Shown: one piece after another, positions 54,101-64,000 of the stretch
Numbering within the stretch: position 1 is the stretch's first letter
Layout of the letters: every line of letters begins with the position of its first letter
Notes under the pieces: generated by a model
Told to the model about the DNA's origin: nothing
The model's input: only the letters and a program-made list of their open reading frames with translations
Database searches by the model: none
Translations under genes and position numbers: made by a program
NCBI GenBank assembly: GCA_003640385.1
Contig: RCAB01000010.1
Span: forward strand, 310,001-374,000
From: Setaria digitata
Lineage: Eukaryota > Nematoda > Chromadorea > Rhabditida > Setariidae
Length of the DNA: 64,000 nt
Direction of reading: 5' to 3'

Positions 54101-56455
54101 CTCGATTAGACCTTTAGGTTAAAACAATTATGGGAACGAAGATAGATCAAATCTAGCCCATTATTCTTCAAAATGCAGCCAAGACTAAATAGGTATGAGA
54201 GATCTCATACATTTTTTTTGAAAATACTGAAGGCACAAATTATTCTCGTTAAACTGTAACTTGAAGAACTAACTATACAAGGAAACATATTATATGGGAA
54301 CATTTAGAAATAATTCATTTTACTAGCAAAAATTCTACGGCTGGGGTATTAAGGTATGTTTTTAAGACGAAGGAGAATCCAGATAATTCTTTTTACAAAA
54401 CTGAGGTAAACCGTTCAAAAACCTTAGTTTTCATCTGTTGTGATTTTCCTAAAAAATACATCCCCACTTCCAAAAGTGTTAAACGAGGAACGAATTGTGT
54501 AACAGAGTTGCTGAAGAACACAGTTTCTAAAAATTGATTCGACTCCCAAGGAAAAAAAAAATCATTTATTTCTTTTTCTTTTAGATATCCATATATCTGT
54601 AAAATTCTTCAGCACCTTTATCCTTAAAAAAATGATTTCTTTAAATCTATCTTCTTCAACAATTTAGAATTTATGCGGGAAATCATTGAGTTGGAATTCT
54701 CACTTCATATTGCTACTTGGTGTATTAATCATTAATAATTGTTATGAAGAAATTTGTAATTTTGTCAAGTAGAAGAACACGAAATTTTGCAGAATACCTC
54801 ATTATAAAGTAATTTAATGCTAACCTGCCTTTTCAATTACTTTAGGAATTATAGTGTTTCCTTTGCCCTGTCCCATCATCAATATTATTCCATTTCTAAT
54901 TTCCAGCAATATCCAATCAATCCTTGGAAAATTAGCTTCACTTGCAATGTAAGCTCTCTTACAAAAACCAATAGCATCAATTAACACCACAAAACTTAGG
55001 TTATGAGTGAATATATCTGTTCCACTTTCACTTCGCTCCAAATATTTAATAATCAGTTGTAACTTGAGTCATGGAAATGTCTTTGTTCTAAATTAATTTG
55101 GTAAGTGAAATTCACGCAAGCAATCAAAGGGAGAGAAGGAATAAGAAAGAAAATATAAGGTGAGAAATTATGAAAAAGTAGTTAAGAAACTAGAAGCATG
55201 TTTTTGGTTACTGAGAACTAAAAAAAAAAAACCAAAGTTCTAAGCACCCTACAATTTTTTAAACTACATTTCGGAAAACAGAATTCCTTTCATACATATA
55301 GCAGTAAAGCTGAAATTCATTTTGCTCCCTTGGGTTCTTTAAAAATTCAGTTGAGAAATAAATTCAGATCAGATTCCTGGCAAGTTTCTTTATGCAGCAT
55401 CCTTCATTTGCTACTTAATTGTTCACAACACTAGCTGGCTGATTTCATGCTTGTCAACTTAAACGAGACAACTAATTGTCTTTAAATGAACAAGTGAAAG
55501 GAATTCCATTGCAATACCAGGAATCAATGAAAATTTATTGCAGTCAAAATAATATTTTCTTCCACACATTTCTTCTTACTGTAATTGAAGAGGAAAGAGA
55601 GGACAAATGAATCGCTTTTATGCAGACCGAAATTCGGTAAGTCACACTTGAAAAGAACATAAGCAGAAAAGTTCATTCAAGCATAATTAATTGAATCCTG
55701 ATACCAGAAAAAAAAAATGCAAGTGTTGAACATTTAAGTAATAAAAACACGAAATGTTCTCATTGCATTCTGCAATCGTAATGGCAGAGTTAGTCAGAGT
55801 GCAAATGAATCTACATGCTCATCCATAACTATCGAATTTGCTTAGACATTTCTTATTCAGAAGTGTTCCGAATACGACTCAATGTCCCACTTCAGTCCAC
55901 CGCTAATTTGATCGCTTGTAAGATTTGAGCAGTTTAATATTTGACACGAATTTCGATAAGTAATTTTTTGAAGAACACTTGGCAAAATCGTAAAGTTCTT
56001 CTGTGAATTATTTTCTGCTTCGAAAGAACCATTTAATGAAAGAATCAAAAAAGATAAGGTGGAGAGATTCCTGGTAGAAAAAAAATGAACGACTCCTTTG
56101 AACAATATTTGGATTAAATGCTTAATCGTTAATTAGGAATTCTTTAATTTTCCTTGTATATGGAACTTTATGAATCAATGAATTAAATACAATCATTTAA
56201 AAAAGCATTTCAGTTTTGTAGTTCAGTGATCATAACTGCTTCACATCTTTACCAGCAAAAATCTGGGTAAACCGAAAAGTTTAGAATATGTCCAAATGAG
56301 GATGTAAGGGAGGATCAGTAAATGAAACAATTTTTTATTGGTCTCTTTATTGCTTTCCCGTCTGACATATGAAATTCGCTTAGATAGACCAGCAGCAACA
56401 ATATCATCCGATATATATATATATAAAAATATATATATATATCGGATGATATATA

Positions 56456-56527
<72 letters not shown>

Positions 56528-57080
56528 GGAGAAAGAAAGAGAGAGACGTGTTACTAAATATATATATATCATCAAAAAAAAAATTTTTTTTTGATAAAAA
56601 TTAATCGGAAAATTTAAAAAAAACAGCTTGAAAATGAACGGAAAGTACAGTCGCTATCAGCAATAAATGAGAGCAAGTACTGTTTTTGTTCATTTAGTTA
56701 ATCGAGAATGAAATTTGCGCGAGGTGGGTTCTAGGCAAGTCGCAATTGTGCTCATGGCTCTCTCAGTATCAAACGAAGCCATTTATAGCGCTAATAAGCA
56801 AATTTGTCATTAATAACACCTAGTAATAAATTGCACGTCATAGTGGATGATTTTTTTTTTTATCCGAATTCATAAGATTAGTAATTTATTTGTGTGCATG
56901 GTACATATACCTTTGGATATTTGAGATATGTTACTTGTAGAATGTTGCGCTGACATATCCTTTAACCTTTAACTTGTAAGGAATACCTATTAAAGATAAA
57001 ACTAATGTACATTGACTTCCTGAAGTGCTCTGTTCGCTTCATTCCTGATAATGACGATGAGACAGAGGCATTATCAGTAT
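51170..57080. other. Long A+T-rich interval, possible intron
   Basis: About 6 kb between two phase-compatible exons of the unidentified minus-strand gene, so it could be one long intron. A frame at about 54833-55018 (minus) is bounded by GGAACAG and GCAG|GTTAGC and would fit in phase as a skipped exon, but its codons are A+T rich and it is weak. No other coding signal. Confidence 0.4.
56401..56599. repeat. AT and GA microsatellites with nested hairpins
   Basis: A 24-base arm at 56401-56424 and its perfect complement at 56429-56452 enclose a loop AAAA; an AT run follows to about 56490, then a GA run 56491-56550 with imperfect GA-rich tail, another AT run and an A10/T9 hairpin flanked by ATC/GAT near 56571-56595. 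The short string ATATCATC occurs at both ends of the block, which may mark how it expanded. Confidence 0.95.
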
Positions 57081-57094
57081 TACAATGAACTGAC

Positions 57095-57699
57095 CAGTTG
57101 AAAGAGTGCTGACGATACGGACAGTACTGTATTTTCGTTTCGTAGGACGACGAAGCATGCGAGATAGCTTTCCCTCCTCCTGATCAGCACTTAGTGTAGG
57201 TGGTACGAATACTGACATCTTCCGACAATATGATTGTTTCCCTGAGGGTATCAGACATTTCATATCATGCCTGATCACAAATGATATACAAGATACTAAT
57301 TTAAAAAGAAACACTGGACAATTTAAACCATATACAAAAAAGAAATTTAACAACTTTCGATGGGAAAGAAATGGCACTGTGATAATAGTCACTGTGACTG
57401 AGAGGAAAAGTTGTAGTATTCAAGTACCTGGTAAACGATCGAGATCTGGAGGAAGAACTGAACTGCGGTGGATGAATATATGTAGTGTGTGAAGAGCTGG
57501 AGCGGTCGACTGAGGGAGTGCGGAGCAGTTGTGTATAAATGCATCCTAAGGCAATGTCCTTTCCTTTCCTCATAAGCTGTGATAATTCTGGAATTTCGGC
57601 ATAAAATAAACATCCACACAGAAGCGATTCCCACTTCATATGTAGCAGCCATCTTTGCGACCAGATGACATCCCTGTGTTCTCTATTTTCTAGGCTCAT
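57095..57699 (-). CDS. Two 5' exons of an unrecognised gene
   Basis: The first exon is open from ATG at 57699 (MSLENREHRDVIWSQRWLLH) to the donor ACCAG|GTACTT at 57428 and ends in a Ser-rich stretch TPSVDRSSSSHTTYIHPPQF. The second, 57095-57270, enters in phase (AG|G) after GATCAG and reads SVFVPPTLSADQEEGKLSRM, then RRPTKRKYSTVRIVSTLST, ending at a GTCAGT donor in phase 1. That phase is the one needed by the exon at 51152, which suggests one gene running from 57.7 to at least 50.5 kb. The Ser/Arg-rich segment resembles phosphorylated disordered regions. The exact start is uncertain; family not recognised. Confidence 0.5.
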
Positions 57700-60600
57700 T
57701 AGGATTTAACAATGCTTCTAAATTTCACGCATCTTCAGTAGATATTTCCAATACAAAGGAAATTCGTTAGCTAAATTTAGATCCATACTCATATTTCGCC
57801 ACTACATGTTTACCATTATCATTGAGGTCGTATCTTACACATGGTCTATTTAAAGAGATTCTGAGCTGAAGATTCACTTAACGGTTATAAGAAATATTAA
57901 TATCTATTCATCGTTCAAAAACACTGAATTCTACCACAGCTTTTTAAAATGATCAAGAAATTTCAATCAACACCTCATTAATACCGCGCATGGGAAAGCT
58001 TGACTTACATTTTCAAACAAGTAGATTTCTGCAACCATAACAACTATGGACTGAAGGGATACCAGGACACCTGTCGGTTGTTCGGTGCAATAAATCGCAA
58101 ATCATCTCTTTCTGAATGAGCATTCAACTGCATACTAGACAATTTCATTCATTAATTAACCTTCCATTACAAACAATGTTTCAAATCTTCCTCCACACTG
58201 TGTTTTCATTGTCAGTGATTTGGATGTGTATCAAAACTTCTGCAAACCCACCAATCTCTTTATAGTATGAAGTATGACTCTGCATTACAGTCATCTCTTG
58301 ACAATCTTCAGTTTTAATCTTCAATCTAAACTGGAAAACTCAGATGCATCAAGGAAATATTTCACTCAAAAATATTTCTTAGCAAAATTTTCTCTACTGA
58401 CACAATTGGCACAGTGGGTGCAGCTATTTTGCAACAGACTCACCATTTCTGCAAATAAGCAATTTCAATGACTTTTGCATCCATTTGATTTTGTGCTTTA
58501 AAAGTGAAGTTCTTTCTTTAATTCATATTAACGAGTTTCCTGGCTAAGAAAACTCATACCATGTATCTTTCCGTGGAAACAAAGCAAAAAAGTATCGTCT
58601 AAACATCAAAAAGCAAGCTCTATTATGAAAAAAATATTAGTCTGAAGATTGCTAAACTGAAAAATCCATTAAAAGCATGGATGTTCTAGCATTGAATAGT
58701 ATCCATGAATTTAAAAATATTCTTTGTTTAGCTAATGGCCAGTCAATTTATTAAGCTACTGTTCATTATCATGATGAAAAGGATTAAGATAATTTATCAT
58801 TTATATAAATTATCGTGCCAATTATTTATATGAAAATTATATTCACGAAGATTGTCCTGTATCATTCTTTTACTCTGATGTTTTCCTGTCACACAAGAAT
58901 TAGCACTTCTTAATAATAGAAGTTTGTTTTTTGATGCCTAACCTACGTTTGTTATGTTTCTATGGAAGAATACATGATATGATTTTTTTCAGAATAATTC
59001 AGAATCATTTTAAAACCGCAACCTTTTGCAAACTTTTAAACTGTCAAGTTCTTCGAAATCTTCAAGACATCTAAACAAAAGCCTTCCATATATTCTTGGA
59101 AAAACTAAATTTATAAGAAGCAATACTATTCAATCCGGCTTAAGAAAAATCTGGAATAGTCTAAACCAATTTATTATACAACACAAAGTGTTAGGCCGTG
59201 GAGGTGTAACACATTGCTACTTGATCGAAGGTATATAGTTTTCTTACTGTTGTCCAGAGTATTACACTCACTATCGGCAGTGGATTCGAAATCCAAAATT
59301 AATCGTGGTGACGAAAGTAACGAGTAATATGTTAACAGACTGATTCAAGTGAATATCTTTTTTATTCAAATTAGCTGTAAAATAATTATTACAAAACTGC
59401 AACACGAGTAACTTTTCATCTTATCCATCTTCCTTGTAGATTTTAGGCAACATTTTGTTAACTAATCCAAAAAAATTTATTCAACGTAGAGCAGCGGGCG
59501 TTGTAGAGAGAACTTCACAGTGTAGTCGTAAAGATATAATTCTGAATTATAATTCATTACTACACTAATCTTCCTAAAAACTGATTTATTTTAATCTGCT
59601 CACTGATTAAAAAGAAAGAAGTTGGAAAAAGCTTCGGAATGAACTTTGCATATCAGATGATATTTTCAGAAAAGTTATAAAAAGTTACAAAAAAAAAATT
59701 CTGTCATTAAATCACATATAACATGATTTCGAATGAATTATCGATGATATTTTTAGTGGTATACCATAAAATATAATGTGCAGATGCATTATTTATGGTT
59801 TAAAATCATTGGAGTGAAATAATGGGAGCTTCTCTAACTTTCAAAGTTTATTACGACTAAATGGCGCTTATAACAAAAGAGAAGGAGTTGAAAGATAAAT
59901 CTGGAATATTGAGGACCCAGCAAAGACCACATTTCCCTCACCACTTCACTTCGAGTACTAACATTTTCGACCATTGAGTACATTTCATTTCTTAAACTTT
60001 CAACTTCGGCTCAGTTGCACAAATAACCAATTCCAGCTTATTAAAACAACGCATGACGTATCAAATTTAAGAAATGGATGAAGAGACAAATATAATTAAT
60101 CTTTGATGTTATCTTGTCAAGCTTTGACTGAAGGTCAACTACTTACTTCTACATGGTATTTCTAGTAAGATCCGTCCAGAAAAACTTGGAGCTACTTTAT
60201 AATAAAGAGTTACCAAGAAATAGGATTGTAAACAGTAGAAAGTGTTAGCCAGAGTCAATCCGGAGACATCATCTTTCATAACTTCTTTCACCAAGAGCTA
60301 TAGTTTTACGGTTTCGTTATCTTGCTCATTTGGTTAAATGATTTTCTGGCCATAAAACATGTGAGAGTTACTTAATTTCACTTTTTCGAGTTTAATTTGT
60401 CGCGAATTAAAATTAAGGTTTCTCTGTTAAATATTCAACATTTTAGTAGCGGTGGCAAGTACAGCAGTTCAGCAGTTGCTTTAGTGAAAGGAAATTAAGC
60501 CATCATTTAACAGAATTTCTAGTAGAGTGATTCGTAAAAATTTTTTCCCCCTGTTTTCCTTTTCTTTTAGAAATGCATACTAAATGATTTGTGTTTCGAT

Positions 60601-62646
60601 GGATATTCAAATCAAAAAAATTAGAAAAGCTGGGTAGGAAGTGGAAAGTCACAAATTCCTGAATACTCAATGTATCACAATTATTTGGAATTTTTCAGGA
60701 TATAGCTTCATGTAGACAAATAATTACGGTAATATCTATCCTTTTCCTAAAGAAAAAACAGAGGCTTATATACTGTCAAAAAAAAAAAAAATCATAGGAA
60801 GTGATCTATTACATTTTGTTCTACTTATAAATAGATTCGTGTTTGCAATACAGTCAAAATTACTACAGGAAATATAAAACAATTAAACTGACAATAAACA
60901 AAGAGTACCAACTCTGGGAAGTGCGGTTTATCAAAAACAGTGAGACTACACTGATAAAAATCTTGTCCTCCACATTCTCTTCTCTTCTATCAACAATGCT
61001 AGCCACATTTGTCGGGAAGTATAATAGTACACAAACAAATCTACTGTTTTAAGTTTTTCGTATGGCGATAAAATATTGGGACGAAGATCACCTAACTTTC
61101 AATTTCCAGACTATCTCAAACCTTTTCATTTGTTAAGGATTATAGCTGTAGAACACTACATGAAACATTAGGCCGGTTCAAAAACTCGTTGGGTATATTA
61201 AAGATGATTGTCCTATAGAAAAACCAATTTGCAAAGTGTCAATACTAAATATAGTAATATCAAACTAACATTATTAGACAGTACGTAATGTATAAATAAA
61301 GAATGTTTAAGAAGTCGTATGACATGCTTTTCCAGATTATGAATACTGTGTGACGAAGTTATATTTGACTTTTCGTTTTAATATTCACACATTAAAACGT
61401 ATTACTATATATATATAATAATATAATGGAATTGTAGTATGAAACAGCAAGAAAAACAGCAAAGCACAGTAGCACACTTAGTCCCAGTGGAGCAATCGAA
61501 AGTATAAAGAAGCTTTCGTTCTTCCTCCCAAGCATTCATGTTCATACCGACCAACTCGTCTTCTCACTCCATTAAATCATCTTTACAATAAAAACCGAAA
61601 ATGAATATAGCTTCCTTCTAAAGTAATCCCGTTCGTCAGACAAGCTGTTGTTTCCAGCACACCTAATATCATAATGTCTATCCAGATAGGAGTTAATATT
61701 AAAAATGAACTCCCAAATAAATACCTACTAGTTGATGCATCACTTTACCAAAACGGTATGCTTATGTTACACTTTAAAAACATTTTTCTCTTGCTCTATC
61801 CAAAAATATTTGTCAACAAGTTTAGAACCAGAATATTAGTTTAGTATCTTGGAAACTAATAACAGCATTACCTACTGAATCATGCCTTGAATCATATCTT
61901 GAATAAAGCTTAATTATGAAACTGAAAAAAGGACTAACATATGTTACTTTGTAAAATCATTTACAGTTAAAAATAAACACTTTATTCCTCCTGCTAAACA
62001 TATACCCTGAACTTGCTTAGTACCAGAACATAACTGAAAATATTGTTTAAATTTAGCCTTCTTAAATCACTAGACAAGTCAGACACTAATTTGAAAGATT
62101 CCAAATTTCCAGAAATGAAAGTAGGAAAGAATTTGCTATAAAAATCAAGTCATACAAGTTGAAAGCAAGTCATACATGAATGACATGCAAAAATGAATTA
62201 CGCAGATACACGTTTCGAAAAGTTAAAGCAAAAACAACATAAGAAAATGGAGAATACCTGCAAAATACAGAAAACAAAGAATAAAAACTGAGCACTCAAT
62301 TTATAGCATAAACAGCATGATTGATAGCACTGGTATTCAAAAGATAACTATAAAAATAAGTGAGTGGCATAACCGAACTTGAAACGATATGAATAGCTGC
62401 AAGAAAAGTGAATCTCATTATGTAAATAATATAAACTATCTTAGAAGTTCACGTATACAAGCACATGTGCAACACGACAAATACGTGACATTAAGGACAA
62501 CATCAATAATACTAGAAAGGATTGCAAAATTATTATGCAAAATTAATTAGATTTACTGAACAGTGAACTCAGTGATTTGCCACAGTGTACCAAGAATTAA
62601 ACAGAAATCCTTTCTCTCCCATTTTTCCATTTGGCTTATTGTCTGA
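57700..62646. other. Intergenic region without recognised genes
   Basis: About 5 kb of A+T-rich DNA. The few open stretches (58274-58471, 59026-59238, 60843-61052) are short, rich in Lys/Asn/Ile/Ser and without splice support. An AT run lies near 61406-61425. I see no gene, repeat family or RNA gene here. Confidence 0.5.
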
Positions 62647-64000
62647 TTAGTATTGCATCTCTCCTAATATATTGTTGTAAGAAATCCGGTTTAATAGAAA
62701 ACGATAATAAAGCAAACTATTTCCATACTTGCTAAATACGAATAGAAAATGCCTGATAGACATAAAACCCGCGCGATACGTACGAAGTGAAGACGAGGAA
62801 GATTTGCGAGATGAATACGAAAGAAGACTGTACAATAACGTGGGGATAAAATGAACAATAACTAGACGAGTGTACTCATTAAATGAAATTCACAGCCTAC
62901 TTTCGATTATCAAACTTTTTCGTTCCGTCATTCAAACGTATGCCATTGATCTGCTGCGAACACAATATGCTTGAACCAATAAAGTTATCCACTTGAAACT
63001 CTGTCACTGTGCTTTGATGTGACAGTATATCCAGTGATTCCTGTACATACATCAAAAATGTTGATAATCCTGTAAAAATCCAACACAATGTCGATGTATA
63101 ATTTTAACGGCAACTTCAAGACAACAAATTAGAAAAAACGAAGTAAAGCACACAAAGAAATCTCGATGACAACCCTTTTGAGGAAACACATAGACTTCGA
63201 CCAGCCGGCATTTAACGTGCTCCATTCTTTTCAAAATTTCGTTCTGATCTACAGTAAACTAAAGCACTAGTAAAGCTCACTTTCTCTTTCTAGAATTTAA
63301 TTCACTATAAAAGCTAAAATAAACTGTAACCAAATGCAACATAAGCTAACTTCTGTAATATAATACAAGCATTAAAGTATCTACTGTAGTTCCTAAATGA
63401 AAAAATTCCAGCAACACAAAATGTAAAATACCCACCTGCCAATATCGCTGGTGTCCCAAAGGTGTGGGTTATCAAGGAAAACCTTTCCATGGAGTTCTGC
63501 ATAACAACATCTTTTTTATCCGAAAACAAGACACTGCTATCTTGCCGCAACATATCCATGAATCCAGAAAGCAGTTGTCTGAAATAAAATCAAAGTTAAA
63601 AATTCCTCATATGGTTCGATTTTGGGGACAAAATTAAGAGATTAAATGTACAAACTTAGCTGCTCGGAATTTTTCCTTTTCTTTTTCTAGTTCCATAACA
63701 GACATTGTATCACATTTTTTTAGCCTGGATTGAGCAATCGATTTTGCTGGGAATTCATTTGAACATGCGTTTGCAAAATCCTTTGCAAGGTGCTGTGCTT
63801 CTCCTAAAATATATTTAAAGTTCATTCTTTTCACGAAATGAAAGCATAAAGAATTTTTTTTAAACTTCCGCATCACCTTATTTTGATAAGAAGCAGAAAA
63901 AGAATTCAAATTGTGCATGAAATTAAAAATCGTTTCATGATAAAATTCCATATACCTTCGACCAACGATGTCAGTAAAGTTACATTTGTCGACTTTCTTC
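62647..64000 (-). CDS. 3' part of an unrecognised gene, runs off the right edge
   Basis: Exons on the minus strand: beyond 64000 to about 63954 (STNVTLLTSLVEG), about 63662-63805 (AQHLAKDFANACSNEFPAKS, then VMELEKEKEKFRAAK), about 63436-63579 (QLLSGFMDMLRQDSSVLFSD, then ERFSLITHTFGTPAILA), about 63175-63248 (NEILKRMEHVKCRLVEVYVF), 62903-63071 (STFLMYVQESLDILSHQSTV) and 62647-62831 (Ser-rich LLSYSSRKSSSSSLRTYRAG, stop near 62647). All phases agree along this chain. The middle is largely helical and charged, as in coiled-coil or BAR-like proteins, but I do not recognise the family. The 5' part lies outside the window. Confidence 0.65.

Noticed and set aside
54820..55041. Minus-strand frame fitting in phase as an exon between 57.1 and 51.1 kb
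   Set aside because: Symmetric phase fits, but the codons are A+T rich, the acceptor is poor and no family is evident; not strong enough to call.
56338..56604. Plus-strand open frame rich in Tyr-Ile and Arg-Glu
   Set aside because: Translation of the AT and GA microsatellites.

Overview
The window is nuclear DNA of a nematode, most likely a parasitic spirurid or filarial-type worm. It is strongly A+T rich. Genes are split into many exons of 40-300 bases, with acceptors of the TTTCAG type. The families found (levamisole-type acetylcholine receptor alpha subunit, TWK-type K2P potassium channel with a TTCGYG first filter) are typical of nematodes. There is no bacterial operon structure, rRNA, recognisable tRNA, CRISPR array or transposase. 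Exon chains were built by hand from splice signals, reading phase and family knowledge; no database search was run.

Layout. 108-550 (+): last two exons of an unrecognised gene. 1318-5256 (-): nicotinic receptor alpha subunit, 14 exons. 7011-13804 (-): C2H2 zinc-finger protein with three pairs of fingers. 13.8-19.5 kb: mostly empty, with one isolated exon-like island at 18.3 kb. 19579-22280 (+): epsin. 23367-28274 (-): RUN and PH domain protein of the PLEKHM2/SKIP type. 28846 to 30750 or about 32923 (+): SMAP-type ArfGAP. 33-37 kb: no gene seen. 37208-40097 (-): two-pore-domain potassium channel, with possible extra 5' exons at 41.5-44.0 kb. 46.7-57.7 kb (-): exons of one or more proteins I could not identify, spread through long A+T-rich spacers. 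57.7-62.6 kb: no gene seen. 62647-64000 (-): 3' part of an unrecognised gene that leaves the window.

How the genes relate. Three neighbours between 19.5 and 33 kb all act in membrane traffic: epsin (clathrin adaptor), a SKIP-like lysosome/kinesin linker, and an Arf GTPase-activating protein with a clathrin box. The last two are head to head about 570 bases apart and could share a promoter. The receptor and the K2P channel are excitability genes of muscle and neurons but are far apart.

The most unusual local features are a perfect 27-base hairpin at a splice junction of the ArfGAP gene, a 27-base copy of receptor M2 coding sequence inside the neighbouring intron, two non-standard splice junctions in the same receptor gene, and the unidentified minus-strand exon chain near 50-57 kb.
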